DNA of 64,000 nt from Methanoregula boonei 6A8 (GCF_000017625.1 NC_009712.1:744001-808000); one strand, 5' to 3'; positions 1-8,894 are shown, numbered from the stretch's first letter. Numbers and translations: made by a program. The notes: generated from the sequence alone by a model not told the origin.

Positions 1-885
1 AAGGACATCGACATCGAGGGGATCGCGATCATCGCGTCGGCCTTTGTCCACCCTGAGGCAAAGGACTACAACCGGATCTACCGGTACAACTACGGTGCCA
101 CCAAGCTCGCCCTCCACCGGGCGCTTGACAAGTTCCCGGACGAGAAGACCCTTGTGTACGAGAAGGACCGGGCTGCGCACGGTATTATGGGATTCAAGGT
201 GCAGCGCCTCTGGGACCCGCCGTACCTGCAGGTCGCCATGGACCTCGTGGACATGGGCAAGGTCGCCCAGGTCTTAAAGGAAGTGCCGCAGAACGATCAC
301 GTGATCATCGAGGCGGGAACGCCGCTCATCAAGAAGTTCGGCCTGAACGTTATCGGCGAGATCCGGAAACTCCGCCCGAATGCGTTCATCATCGCGGACA
401 TGAAGATTCTCGACACCGGCAATCTCGAAGCCCGCATGGCAGCAGATGCCACCGCAGACGCGGTCGTGGTCTCGGGTCTTGCCCCGACTTCGACCATCGA
501 GAAGGCAATCTCCGAGGCCCGCAAGGTGGGCATATACTCGATCATCGATATGCTCAACGTGCAGAACCCGGCAAAGCTTATCGAGAAGCTCAAAGTGAAG
601 CCTGACATTGTCGAGCTCCACCGTGCCATTGACACCGAGGAGACCGCCCATGCGTGGGGCGACATCCCGGCCATGAAGAAGGCAGCAGGCGGGAAACTGC
701 TGGTTGCAACGGCCGGCGGCATCCGGGTCGAAGTCGTGAAAGACGCCCTCAAGGCAGGAGCAGATATCCTTGTGGTCGGCCGGAGCATCACAGCGAGCAA
801 GGACATCGGGCATGCAACCGATGAGTTCCTTGACCAGCTCAACCGGGAAGAGATCGACCAGTTCCGGATTATGACTGATTTCTAA
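1..885 (+). CDS. fae-hps: Bifunctional formaldehyde-activating enzyme / 3-hexulose-6-phosphate synthase (C-terminal part)
   Basis: The gene runs in from the left edge, open in frame 1, and stops at 885. The first ~65 visible codons match the end of a Fae domain, which condenses formaldehyde with tetrahydromethanopterin. The rest is a complete Hps (beta/alpha)8 barrel of the OMP-decarboxylase superfamily, with the phosphate-site segments DMKILDTG and ATAGGIRV followed by GADILVVGRSI. In archaea the Hps domain works with Phi in the reverse ribulose monophosphate pathway to supply ribulose 5-phosphate while Fae traps the released formaldehyde. The fusion is typical of methanogens. The start and the Fae active site lie outside the window, so only partial domain evidence is visible for Fae. 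Confidence 0.93.
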   Translation, partial: KDIDIEGIAIIASAFVHPEAKDYNRIYRYNYGATKLALHRALDKFPDEKTLVYEKDRAAHGIMGFKVQRLWDPPYLQVAMDLVDMGKVAQVLKEVPQNDHVIIEAGTPLIKKFGLNVIGEIRKLRPNAFIIADMKILDTGNLEARMAADATADAVVVSGLAPTSTIEKAISEARKVGIYSIIDMLNVQNPAKLIEKLKVKPDIVELHRAIDTEETAHAWGDIPAMKKAAGGKLLVATAGGIRVEVVKDALKAGADILVVGRSITASKDIGHATDEFLDQLNREEIDQFRIMTDF

Positions 886-908
886 AACCACCCATTTTTC
901 CCATACGC

Positions 909-917
909 TTTTTTTTT
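909..917 (+). terminator. Oligo-T terminator after fae-hps
   Basis: A run of nine T residues lies 24 bases after the fae-hps stop codon. Oligo-T tracts on the coding strand are the usual intrinsic termination signal in Archaea. No stem precedes it. Confidence 0.55.
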
Positions 918-960
918 AAAGAATTCTGTGACCCGCCGTTCACGGTATGCCCTTTGCGGA

Positions 961-980
961 TCGGTTCAAAAATGAACCGA
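961..980. repeat. Perfect 8-bp stem hairpin
   Basis: TCGGTTCA and TGAACCGA pair perfectly around an AAAA loop. The hairpin sits between the convergent 3' ends of fae-hps and the small minus-strand ORF at 1014-1163. It may help end transcription of the latter, but no T tract follows it on that strand. Confidence 0.5.
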
Positions 981-1013
981 CCCTATGGAACAAAAATTGA
1001 CCTGTGTATCTGT

Positions 1014-1163
1014 TCACGTAACCCATAATCGGGGGGAAACCGGGCTCTCTTTTGCCGGGGTATGCGACAGCTCCTGGACCCGGATCAGGAACCACCGCTT
1101 ATCCGCATCGGAAAGCGCTTTGAATCCATCAGGGGCCGGTTGTGCAGAAATGTTTGTGTTCAT
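1014..1163 (-). CDS. Small 49-residue hypothetical protein
   Basis: This minus-strand ORF begins with ATG at 1163, four bases after a good ribosome-binding site (AGGAGATTT). Its 49-residue product has a protein-like composition. It begins MNTNISAQPAP and contains an amphipathic stretch ALSDADKRWFLIRVQEL, without the Arg/Pro-rich look of shadow frames in this GC-rich DNA. No known domain is recognised. It lies alone between fae-hps (convergent) and the winged-helix-like gene at 1418-1702 on the same strand. Too short for ordinary gene callers. The strong Shine-Dalgarno and composition argue for a real gene, but no homologue can be checked here. Confidence 0.55.
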   Translation of the reverse strand: MNTNISAQPAPDGFKALSDADKRWFLIRVQELSHTPAKESPVSPRLWVT

Positions 1164-1417
1164 CGGGAAATCTCCTGCCCATATCCTTGTGGGCCTTACT
1201 CGGTTATTGATCCAGCCGGGTCATAAACGGCAAAGAATGTGGAAAAAAGGCAGGGGAAAATTTCCAGATTGTATTTACGATTGCGGATCCCGATCTGAGA
1301 ATTCCGGAAAAATCCGTCACTCACAGGTGCCAGTGGCACGCGGAATTATTACCATCACTTTCCGTAGAACGCACAAAACAACGCCACTTTATGAGTATAC
1401 GATAAAAAAATATAATT

Positions 1418-1702
1418 TCAACTGGTTTGCGGGGGCAGGATAAGAAGGCGTCCCCGCGAGGTAAGCCGGAGGATGATCTCGCTGCTTGCTTTCCCCCCGT
1501 CAAGATAGCGCTTGGAGAGAAGGTCCCGGATATCGGAGCGGACACGGCTCTCGCTGTGGAGGCTCTGGAGTGCGCTGACAACCTGGCTGATGTGACAGCT
1601 CTTCATGTCCCCGACTGTCTTGAGTATATCGAGATGGACCGGGGTTGGTTCGAACACTTCAGCAGGTGCAAAGGATATCGCTTTCATGGTGGCTTCTTTC
1701 AT
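1418..1702 (-). CDS. Small winged-helix-like hypothetical protein
   Basis: The 94-residue protein looks like a single small winged helix-turn-helix domain. A helical stretch (VHLDILKTVGDMKSCHISQV) leads to a second helix (RVRSDIRDLLSKRYLD) and a strand-like end (SEIILRLTSRGRLLIL) that resembles a wing. This is a fold impression only, since no named family is recognised. ATG at 1702 is used here and ATG at 1687 is an alternative. A TATA-like box lies about 65 bases upstream. It is probably a small DNA-binding protein, standing alone between two other hypothetical genes. Confidence 0.7.
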   Translation of the reverse strand: MKEATMKAISFAPAEVFEPTPVHLDILKTVGDMKSCHISQVVSALQSLHSESRVRSDIRDLLSKRYLDGGKASSEIILRLTSRGRLLILPPQTS

Positions 1703-1766
1703 GGTTAAACCCTGGTGATAATGAACATTCGAGCGGTTTCATGGGGCAACAGGCCGTATCACCACA

Positions 1767-1779
1767 GTACTATATACTC
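1767..1779 (-). promoter_or_regulatory. TATA-like box for the winged-helix-like gene
   Basis: On the minus strand the sequence reads AGTATATAGTACT, close to an archaeal TATA box and partly palindromic. It lies 65-77 bases before the ATG at 1702, so a 5' leader of about 40 bases would follow. Assigned by position and composition only. Confidence 0.45.
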
Positions 1780-1932
1780 TTTGAGATGAAGTAACCATTG
1801 ATGTGGAACGTTCCGGATTTTTAAAAATTGCCATATCGTGACAGATTTTTTTAGCGTTTGGTTCCGGTATAGGGTCCTTGCAAACCTTCCAACCACAAAT
1901 TATTCAACCCTTCACATGCCACAGCGGTAGGA

Positions 1933-2307
1933 ATGACCCGCGGGAGAAAACCGGTGGCCGCGATCGCCGAAGCAAAGAAGTTCGCGGAACGGATGGGATA
2001 CCGGTGGCAGGAGAACACGCACCCGGATCTCGCGTACGACCTCTTCATCTTCAAACCACAGATGGCCTGCATTGTCCGGGTCCGCCAGACCCGGTACCAG
2101 ATCGATCCGGACGCGATCTACGAAAACCTGATCCCGGAAGATCTCAGCGATGTCCGGGCGCTGCCGTTCCCGAAGGTGATCCCACGGGAGATCTGGCTTC
2201 GTACCCAGCATGAGCGGACCTGGCGCCGGCTCCGGATCCATGAGCTTTCGGTAGGCGAGCTTGAATGGTGGGGGCCGGACGATTACACAAACCCCTACTC
2301 CCGGTAG
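1933..2307 (+). CDS. Conserved-looking hypothetical protein with duplicated 3' end elsewhere
   Basis: The 124-residue soluble protein carries a short basic N-terminus, then YDLFIFKP followed by ACIVRVRQTRYQID. The pattern could suggest a small restriction-endonuclease-like or holiday-junction-like alpha/beta fold, but catalytic residues cannot be assigned, so no function is proposed. The start is the ATG at 1933 with GGTAGGA directly before it. Its last ~30 codons, from LRIHELSVGELE to the stop, recur in degenerate form at about 26190-26279 on the opposite strand. This shows that a relative of this gene once existed there or that the 3' end was copied with the adjacent repeat. Confidence 0.75.
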   Translation: MTRGRKPVAAIAEAKKFAERMGYRWQENTHPDLAYDLFIFKPQMACIVRVRQTRYQIDPDAIYENLIPEDLSDVRALPFPKVIPREIWLRTQHERTWRRLRIHELSVGELEWWGPDDYTNPYSR

Positions 2308-2655
2308 ACCCCCCTCCCTGCACCCTTTATAAAGGGGGGTGATGGCCGGACCTGCGCTCCCAAGGGATCGGTTCTCCGTCGGAGGAGTTCTGGATCAGCT
2401 CCTGACCCGGACGGTTCCCGCGGCAAAGGTGCCAACCCAATTCGCGATTTTTCGTATAAATCGTTATTTTCCGAAACCGGCCGTTTTAATCGGGAACAGA
2501 CCGTGCAAATTAGCGGCGATTCTCCAGCTCCCAAAAAAGGGACGATCCATTGGTCATACGGAACATTTTTTGGCCAAAAAAACACGGATACGGCCCGAAA
2601 ATAACGGGGGTCCCTTAACGGGGATCCGGGGGAATTTTTCTCCCGGAAAATTCAC
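2221..2655 (+). repeat. Dispersed repeat, copy A (~435 bp)
   Basis: This segment starts inside the 3' end of the preceding gene and continues through non-coding DNA. It aligns by eye, in inverted orientation, with 25837-26279. Shared landmarks in order are CGGCTCCGGATCCATGA, GACGATTACACAAA, TATAAAGG, a TCTCCG-CGGAGG motif, GTGCCAAC, GACCGTGCAA(A/T)TTAGCGGC, GGTCAT, ATACGGCC and GGAAAAT at the end. Identity is moderate, with small indels, so the duplication is old. It contains the palindrome CCCTTTATAAAGGG at 2323-2336. Confidence 0.7.
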
Positions 2656-3041
2656 GGATCCGCCCGCCAGGCCCCGTTATTCGGTGAATGGAGGGTATGT
2701 GGGAGAAGAGGTACGGGGGTTTTGGCAGGTTCTCCCCCGGGGGTCGGTCCCGGTTGCCGTAAGCGCCAAACTTTTTGCACTCATCGCCGGGTATCTGACG
2801 TTTTGAAAGGAAATGCCGGTAACAAAGGTTCAAACGGGAGGTGATGCGTACGGGTGGATGGGGATTTCCCAGTATGGGAACGTACTCCATTGGCGCTTGC
2901 CCTGGTGGCGGCCACGATGGTCCTGCTGATTCTGATGTGAGTGGTTTAAGGAGAGCCGGCAACGAAGAATTCCCGATCTGGATTTTTGGATAAGTTTTTT
3001 CCCGCCAAAAAAATCCGGCAATTTCTTTCAAAAAAGAGGAT
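2308..3041. other. Gene-poor interval holding repeat copy A
   Basis: Apart from the tail of repeat copy A, no gene is supported here. Open frames on both strands lack protein-like composition and ribosome-binding sites. A 28-codon stretch from GTG 2854 to the TGA at 2938-2940 encodes a hydrophobic tail (LALALVAATMVLLIL) after an AGGTG motif. It is most likely a remnant of a small secreted or pilin-like protein, or chance. Confidence 0.5.
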
Positions 3042-3896
3042 TTAGTATGGCGGCGTCTCGTTGTTCCCGAGGAATGTAAGCGTGGTCTCTCCATATTCAA
3101 CCGGTGCGTATCCCGAGCCGATATGCGGGAGATCCTTGAACACCACAAGCCATGACCCGTTGATCTGGCCTGCAATCTGGTGCGTGACATTCGGGGGCGT
3201 GAGGATATCATCGGTACCCACCGAAAGCATCACGCTCTTGTTGATCCCTGAGAGCTGGTCCCAGGTACCGTTCCATGCAAGGTTTGCCTCGGCCTCTTTT
3301 TTCACCCCTGCAGGGGCGGAGGGATCGAGAGCAGTTGCCACGATCGCAGCGTAGAGCACTCTGGTGTCGGGAATCCGTATGCTGTAGGTAACGGATTCGA
3401 GCACCAGCTTCCGGACCCGCTCGGGATGATCGATTACCAGCTGCTGGCCAATCGATGACCCCATCGAGGCCCCGTACACGTTCATGCTCGAATACCCAAG
3501 CGCCGGCATCAGGGCGGCTGCATCGTCCGAGTACTGGGAGATCTCAGGTGTAGCATTCGTATCGCTGCTGTACCCCATGCCCCGGTTGTCGTAGATGTAC
3601 ACGTGGTACTGAGAGGCGAGGACCCCCAAAAACGTCCCGTTCCAGAATGTATCCATGGTGCCGTTGAACCCGCAGATCATAAGAAGCGGTTCGCCGGACC
3701 CGAATTCGCGGTACCCGAGCCGGACGCCGTTGACATCGGCGTACTGGACGGGGATGGATGTAACGTTTATTACGGGGGGCGGGGTAACCACCGGCGCCCC
3801 TTGTGTGCTGGTCATCGTGCTGCCCGTGCACCCGGCTGCGAGGATCACCGAAAACAGGACAATAATGGCAAGGAAACAGAAGATCAGTTTCTTCAT
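3042..3896 (-). CDS. Secreted alpha/beta-hydrolase lipoprotein
   Basis: A 284-residue protein with a lipoprotein-type signal (hydrophobic helix ending in LAAGC at about residues 20-23) followed by a Thr/Pro linker. From residue ~60 it is an alpha/beta-hydrolase fold. The oxyanion region is MICGFNGT, the nucleophile elbow is YGASMGSS, the acid region is VGTDDILTPP and the candidate catalytic His lies in DLPHIGSG. It should act outside the cell, anchored to the membrane by lipid, on an unknown ester or amide. It is next to, and on the same strand as, a carboxylesterase gene. Substrate cannot be inferred. Confidence 0.85.
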   Translation of the reverse strand: MKKLIFCFLAIIVLFSVILAAGCTGSTMTSTQGAPVVTPPPVINVTSIPVQYADVNGVRLGYREFGSGEPLLMICGFNGTMDTFWNGTFLGVLASQYHVYIYDNRGMGYSSDTNATPEISQYSDDAAALMPALGYSSMNVYGASMGSSIGQQLVIDHPERVRKLVLESVTYSIRIPDTRVLYAAIVATALDPSAPAGVKKEAEANLAWNGTWDQLSGINKSVMLSVGTDDILTPPNVTHQIAGQINGSWLVVFKDLPHIGSGYAPVEYGETTLTFLGNNETPPY

Positions 3897-4102
3897 AAGA
3901 GCACCACCCGATTGATGGAGATGGGATTGTTCATAGTCGGAGTGTGGGGATATGAACGTTCTTACTTGGAGGTCTTTGTGTGTTTTTGGTAACCAATAGG
4001 ATACCTTTTTTGTCCTGCCGGTGCCCGGATCCTGTCGCCACCAGTCGCGGCCCGGTTTCGCATCTCCCCTTCTCCTGATGGTCAGGAGAGTAAGGCGAGC
4101 AG

Positions 4103-5629
4103 TTACGGACCTTTCACGGACGGTGTAATATTGATATCGAGATACTGCCCCGTTGCCCGCGTGTAGTTCGGCCAGGTGATATTCATCCCGCCGTTCGGGT
4201 TTCCTGTCTTTGCAAACCGGGTCCAGAGGTCCACGATATTGTCCGCCACCGCCGGATCCGTGTTGATGCCGGGAACCCCAAAGAGCAGGACAAGCTCGCT
4301 GCCATGGAATGCTCCCTCGGGCTGCCCGGGAATGATGTACGAGTACCGGTACATGTACGTGTCCTGGCTGATGTCGCCTGCCGAGCCTGCTGCAAACTTT
4401 ACCGAGTCAATGAAATCCGCGTTCTCCATGATCTGTGCGAGCTGGAGCTGGACTTCCGCCGTGGAATTGGCCGGGTACTGCGCAAAGACCGCGTTGGCAT
4501 TGCTGCCGAACCGGCTTGCAAGGAAGGACCGGTATTCTGAAACGTTCATGTTGGCATCCGAAGAGAGGGTTGTCCCGTCATTGGCATTGTTCCCGATCAT
4601 TACCGGAACCGCCGCCTCCTGGTGCGTGAGATACAGGTTGTCCAGGGTGTCCGGGAGAACCCACCCGTCAATGTTGGGCTCGAACATCACGGTATGGGTG
4701 CTCCAGAACTCGGACGGAGATGAAGGTGTTGCATTGACCAGGGCATCGGGGCTGACATTCCTCATACAGGCAATGGTATCCGGACCTGCGCACCCGAGGC
4801 TTTGGGCATACCCGACGCCAAACTGTTCGGCATCATCCTTCGAATGAGTGGCGTTGATGATCGCCCCATGGGCAAAGAATGGGCCGCTCTCCACGATTGC
4901 CTGGCTAAATAATCCCCTGCTCCCGGGAGAGACCAGGTGAATATAGTTGCTTTCGCCGCCGGCGGACTGGCCAAAGATCGTCACCCTTGACGGGTCCCCG
5001 CCAAACGCGGCTATGTTATCCTGTACCCATTTCAGGGCAGCCTGCTGGTCGAGGATCCCGTAATTGCCCGAGGCATTGTGCGGCGACTCACGGTCCAGAT
5101 CCGGGTGGGCCAGAAAGCCCAGCGCCCCGATCCGGTAGTTTGTGGTGACGACAATGACGCCTTTCTCTGCAAGGGTGGTCCCGTTGTACATCGGCATGGA
5201 ACCTTCAACACCGGTAAATCCCCCTCCGTAGAAAAAAACCATGACCGGTAACTTGTCGCTTGCATTCGTTGCCGGGGTCCAGACATTGAGGTACAGGCAG
5301 TCCTCGCTCATGTTCAGCGCAGGTGTTCCTGGCACGGAGCCTTTTTGTGCCTGAGGGCAGGTTGCCCCGTATGCCGTTGCATTCTTCACGCCTTCCCATG
5401 GCGTAACCGGTGCCGGGGGTTTCCAGCGGAGCTCCCCGACCGGCGGGGCGGCAAACGGGATTCCGAGATATACCCGGATACCGCTCTGGTTTATTCCCGA
5501 TACAGCACCGGCGTCAGTCTTAACAATTGTCGGGTCCTGCGCCTGTTGCGTACAACCGGAAAGCACTACCGTTCCGGCAATGACGAGGCAGACTGCCAGA
5601 ATATATCCCGCACGACAAATCCCCTGCAT
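4103..5629 (-). CDS. Type B carboxylesterase family lipoprotein
   Basis: A 508-residue protein with signal peptide and lipobox (VVLSGC near residue 26), then a full carboxylesterase type B domain. Visible family marks are EDCLYLNVWTP, the nucleophile elbow IFGQSAGGES and the late FHGSELVLLFG segment that carries the catalytic His. GQSAG rather than the commoner GESAG surrounds the serine. The start at 5629 gives a normal lipoprotein signal and follows a G-rich ribosome-binding site. An in-frame extension to 5704 would place odd polar residues before the signal. Likely hydrolyses esters at the cell surface; substrate unknown. Confidence 0.88.
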   Translation of the reverse strand: MQGICRAGYILAVCLVIAGTVVLSGCTQQAQDPTIVKTDAGAVSGINQSGIRVYLGIPFAAPPVGELRWKPPAPVTPWEGVKNATAYGATCPQAQKGSVPGTPALNMSEDCLYLNVWTPATNASDKLPVMVFFYGGGFTGVEGSMPMYNGTTLAEKGVIVVTTNYRIGALGFLAHPDLDRESPHNASGNYGILDQQAALKWVQDNIAAFGGDPSRVTIFGQSAGGESNYIHLVSPGSRGLFSQAIVESGPFFAHGAIINATHSKDDAEQFGVGYAQSLGCAGPDTIACMRNVSPDALVNATPSSPSEFWSTHTVMFEPNIDGWVLPDTLDNLYLTHQEAAVPVMIGNNANDGTTLSSDANMNVSEYRSFLASRFGSNANAVFAQYPANSTAEVQLQLAQIMENADFIDSVKFAAGSAGDISQDTYMYRYSYIIPGQPEGAFHGSELVLLFGVPGINTDPAVADNIVDLWTRFAKTGNPNGGMNITWPNYTRATGQYLDINITPSVKGP

Positions 5630-5928
5630 ACGAAAACCATTCCCCCCGGAATAACCGGAACGTAACATAACGGATCCGGCGGGGGTGCGGGTAAGGGCCT
5701 GCACCTGCCGGTGTTTAAGCCGGTTTTAAGATCTTTACGGTACAGGGAGTATCCGTCTGACGAGGTTTAACCTTTCGGATCTGCAAGACAAACCCCTCAA
5801 AAGGCCTTCTGGCGCCCTCATCCTGCTGCAGCACATGCCCTGCGAGGGATAAACAAATACTGGCGATCAGGGCGTTCGGGAAAAAAGAAAAAAAAGGACA
5901 GGGATTCCTGCCCGTATTTTTGGTGCGA

Positions 5929-6864
5929 TCAGAGATAGTACCGCAGCCAGTATACCGGCCAGATGTCGTTGTCCCAGTGAGTACCGACAAACGTGCCGTC
6001 GTTCGCATCCACGATGGCAGTGTACATGTCCCCGTGATTCCCGGTCAGGGAGACCACCCATACCAGGCGTTCGAAGTTCTGAGGCTGGATAATAACCTCA
6101 CGGTGTCCTTCCGTGGAAGCAAAGTCGCCACCGAAATAGTTCTCAGCAGTCTTTACCGCATCTGACAGGGGAACCGAGCCCTGCAGGTCGGATACGGTCA
6201 GGAGCCGGTCAACGCCCCAGTAATCGATAACAGACCCGGTCTTTGCATTGACGCTTACATGGACAAGGGATGGCAGGAGAACATTGTCCTTCTGTTCGCG
6301 GAAGACGAAATTGTAGGCAATAACGGTGTAATAGTCCCAGTTGCCGGTTGAAGGGTTGAAATAATATTCGTACTGCGTGTCCACGCGGTCAACAACAAGT
6401 TTCCAGTTCCGTGTGGAGAAATCCGCAAACTTCGCGCCGGCATAGGTTGTTGCATCGGCATATGCCTGGTTGCTGGTCAGGACTATATCCTCGGCGTTCT
6501 GTGTATTATCGCCGAAATGCGCAAATTCGACAGCACCGCTGTTCTGGTTTACCTCAAAACTCGAATTTCCGGCAGTGAAATAGTAATAGTTCCCGATCGG
6601 GAGGCTGCCGGTGGTGGTAAGCACCGGTTCAAGGCTGAGGTCGCCCATGAACACCCGGATATTGTTCTTTGCCTGGTCAACAGAAACAGGATAGTTGTCG
6701 TTTGCCGATGCAGATGCAAGAGAGGCAGATGCAACGGATGCGGTTGTTACACCCTGTCCCGGGGACAGGGGTTCCAGCTTAAGACTCATTGCTGCGACTC
6801 CCTGCAGGCTTGCCAGCAGGCAGATCGCGGCAACGACAATACATACCAGTCGTGATCTCTTCAT
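5929..6864 (-). CDS. Secreted protein with PepSY/YcdB-like domains
   Basis: The 311-residue protein starts with a clear signal peptide (positive MKRSR, then a hydrophobic run ending around VAAMS). The mature part shows two PepSY-like alpha-beta units: one around VSVDQAKNNIRVFMGDL and one around LSDAVKTAENYFGG, the latter leading to YTAIVDANDGTFVGTHW. Such domains occur in secreted peptidase-inhibitor-like proteins and in YcdB/YcdC. No catalytic site is visible. It probably resides outside the cytoplasmic membrane. It follows the esterase genes on the same strand but is separated by ~300 bases, so it is not clearly in an operon. Confidence 0.75.
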   Translation of the reverse strand: MKRSRLVCIVVAAICLLASLQGVAAMSLKLEPLSPGQGVTTASVASASLASASANDNYPVSVDQAKNNIRVFMGDLSLEPVLTTTGSLPIGNYYYFTAGNSSFEVNQNSGAVEFAHFGDNTQNAEDIVLTSNQAYADATTYAGAKFADFSTRNWKLVVDRVDTQYEYYFNPSTGNWDYYTVIAYNFVFREQKDNVLLPSLVHVSVNAKTGSVIDYWGVDRLLTVSDLQGSVPLSDAVKTAENYFGGDFASTEGHREVIIQPQNFERLVWVVSLTGNHGDMYTAIVDANDGTFVGTHWDNDIWPVYWLRYYL

Positions 6865-7198
6865 GGGTCATCTCTCTGGATCCCGCCCCGCGAAGGGAAG
6901 CAGGCTCCTTACCTGGATGATTGCAGGTTACCAGTACATCATTCCAAAAACCACATAAGCCGAGCGTTAAATGAAAAAATAATTGCAGTAATGCGCGCGA
7001 TTCCTGTTTTTGGATCCTCCGGGGCGGGGAGTTACGGACGTTTTCTTACGGCATCTTCGGAAGAGGTACGCCCCGCCTGAAACCGTAACTACGCAAGAAT
7101 CCTGTCATCACTGCAAGGCAGATCCCCGGGGGGATCTGCGAGATCCCGGTAAAGGGACCGGGATAGCCTCTTTCCGGCACCTTCTGTTTTTGTAGCGT
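6865..7198. other. Interval between divergently controlled genes with two hairpins
   Basis: No gene is seen. The only clear structure is a pair of strong inverted repeats at 7118-7139 and 7143-7164, just beyond the stop of the hydrolase gene that ends at 7199. Confidence 0.5.
7118..7164. repeat. Two adjacent perfect hairpins
   Basis: The first has a 10-bp stem (GCAGATCCCC paired with GGGGATCTGC, 2-base loop). The second has an 8-bp stem (ATCCCGGT paired with ACCGGGAT, 6-base loop). They lie 35 bases after the stop of the minus-strand hydrolase, so they may protect or end its transcript. No oligo-T follows. Confidence 0.6.
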
Positions 7199-8062
7199 TT
7201 ACTCCCTGAGCAACTCGTCGAGTCCCTGTGCGGCAAGATCGGCCTGGATACTCCGGGCAATGAACGCCGCATGGGGCCCGGGGCCCAGGGGAAGGTCCAG
7301 ATCGGCGCTGACCCGGCCGGCAAGTGCCAGCGGGTCCGGTGTCCCGGGCGTGTCTGCAACGGCTTTCCGGATAACCTTGTGAATGCGCCGGATATAGTTG
7401 ACAGAGTCGTTGAGCCTGCGGTAGGTCTCCTCTCCCTGCGCCGGAAGATCGTGCGAGGGGAGGTAATGCCGGATCCCCTGGATCGCGGCGAGCCGCCGTA
7501 ACGAACGGACGAGCGCAACCGGATCGGAAAAGATCGGCGACCTCCCGGGTGCCTGCACGGTATCCCCGGTAAAGAGAGCCTTCTCTTTTCCAAGATACAG
7601 GGAGATGGAGCCCGGTGTGTGTCCCGGGGTTGACAGCACTTCAAGTACGAGCCCCTGCCCCAGATCGATGATGGCACCTTCTTCGATCAGCAGGCCGATC
7701 GGGGTCCCCCCGCTGACCATCGGCTGCATCCCGGGAGCCGGGGGTTTAAGGAACGCCGGGTCCGGGTGCTCGATTTCGGCCGCGTCCAGCGGGTGGGCGG
7801 CGATCGTACAGCCGGTGAGGTCCCTGAGCGCCTTTGCCGAACCGGTATGGTCCGGGTGTGCATGGGTCAGGATGACCAACCGGATTTCGGAAGGGTTGCG
7901 GCCGGTCGAGAGGATGTACTCTGTGATCAGCTTCTCTGTCCCGTTAAAACCGGTGTCGATAACCGTAATGTTGTCACCGTAGATGAGGTACACGTGCACG
8001 AACCGGCCCGGGTCCGGCCCGAGCGGGGTTTTGAGGGCATGGATATGAGGGGTGATCTGCAT
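7199..8062 (-). CDS. Metallo-beta-lactamase-fold hydrolase
   Basis: A 287-residue cytosolic protein of the MBL superfamily, glyoxalase II-like branch. The zinc motif HAHPDH is present in VILTHAHPDHTGSAK, followed by further metal-ligand candidates in STPGHTPGS and FTGDT. A helical C-terminal domain (YRRLNDSVNYIRRIHKVI) ends in a small winged-helix-like region, as in LACTB2-type enzymes. The start at 8062 (MQITPHIHALKTPLG) fits the family. The open frame extends 54 codons further but that extension has no family character. Exact thioester or nucleic-acid substrate unknown. Confidence 0.87.
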   Translation of the reverse strand: MQITPHIHALKTPLGPDPGRFVHVYLIYGDNITVIDTGFNGTEKLITEYILSTGRNPSEIRLVILTHAHPDHTGSAKALRDLTGCTIAAHPLDAAEIEHPDPAFLKPPAPGMQPMVSGGTPIGLLIEEGAIIDLGQGLVLEVLSTPGHTPGSISLYLGKEKALFTGDTVQAPGRSPIFSDPVALVRSLRRLAAIQGIRHYLPSHDLPAQGEETYRRLNDSVNYIRRIHKVIRKAVADTPGTPDPLALAGRVSADLDLPLGPGPHAAFIARSIQADLAAQGLDELLRE

Positions 8063-8238
8063 GGTGCCACTAGTTTCCCGGTCTTGTCGTGGTGTCTCAT
8101 TAATCCGTTGGTACTCATCAGGAAATCTACAGGAGATCCCGCTTTCCGGTGTGCATATCTTCATTATCTTGCGGCGCTCACTCCGGTGAGGAATTCGTGC
8201 CCGGTGGTTTTTGTATCCGGGCACAAAGGAAAGATACC

Positions 8239-8808
8239 ATGCCGGCTGCCTATCTCCTGTTTGCCCTCATCTGGATCGTGTTTTATGCGTACTGGATCAT
8301 CTCTGCATGGCAGACCCGTTCCCCTATAAAACGGAAACAGTCCCGGCTCTCGTTTCTCATGTACGGGGTTGTCTGGGTTGCCATCTGGATTATCGTCATG
8401 AACCTGTTCCTGCCGGATCTTCTTGCGGAGAGAATCGTTCCCGACAGCATCGGGTACACCCTTGCCGGTCTCCTCATCACCGTTGCCGGCCTTGCATTTG
8501 CCATCTGGGCCCGGGTCCACCTGGGGAAGAACTGGAGCGGGATGCCGGTCATCCGCGAACAGCACACCCTTACCCGGACCGGCCCGTACCGGTACGTGCG
8601 CCATCCCATCTATTCCGGGATCGTCCTTGGGCTCCTTGGAACCGCGATCGGTATCGGGTACCTTATCGTCTTTCTCTGCGTCATCCTCATCTTTGTCCTG
8701 TTTGTGATCAAGTCACGTATGGAAGAGAAATTCCTGGAAGAGGAATTCGGCGAAGAATACGCGAAATACCGGCGGGAAGTAAAGGCGCTCATTCCGTACG
8801 TGCTCTAA
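8239..8808 (+). CDS. Isoprenylcysteine carboxyl methyltransferase-like membrane protein
   Basis: The 189-residue protein has about five hydrophobic segments and the ICMT/NnrU-type C-terminal signature: LTRTGPYRYVRHPIYSG, then EEKFLEEEFGEEYAKYRREV. These motifs bind S-adenosylmethionine in membrane methyltransferases of the PEMT/ICMT group. The ATG at 8239 is preceded by AAAGGAAAG. In archaea the substrate is unknown, and lipid or isoprenoid methylation is possible. It is transcribed away from the hydrolase at 7199-8062. Confidence 0.85.
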   Translation: MPAAYLLFALIWIVFYAYWIISAWQTRSPIKRKQSRLSFLMYGVVWVAIWIIVMNLFLPDLLAERIVPDSIGYTLAGLLITVAGLAFAIWARVHLGKNWSGMPVIREQHTLTRTGPYRYVRHPIYSGIVLGLLGTAIGIGYLIVFLCVILIFVLFVIKSRMEEKFLEEEFGEEYAKYRREVKALIPYVL

Positions 8809-8894
8809 AGGGCAGGCCCTGATAATAGGGTCAGCATCCCCGTATTTTTTTTAAAAGTCCCGTATAGGCTCCAAACGTTTTTTGCCAGACTGCC

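Noticed and set aside
985-1443. Plus-strand open frame of 152 codons
   Set aside because: Composition is not protein-like, there is no ribosome-binding site, and the minus-strand small gene with a good site overlaps it.
2854-2940. 28-codon GTG-initiated frame with hydrophobic tail LALALVAATMVLL
   Set aside because: Too short, weakly spaced ribosome-binding site, no charged end after the helix. Mentioned only as a possible remnant.
2615-3211. Minus-strand open frame across the gap and into the esterase-like lipoprotein gene
   Set aside because: Arg/Pro/Ser-rich shadow composition and overlap with a well-supported gene.
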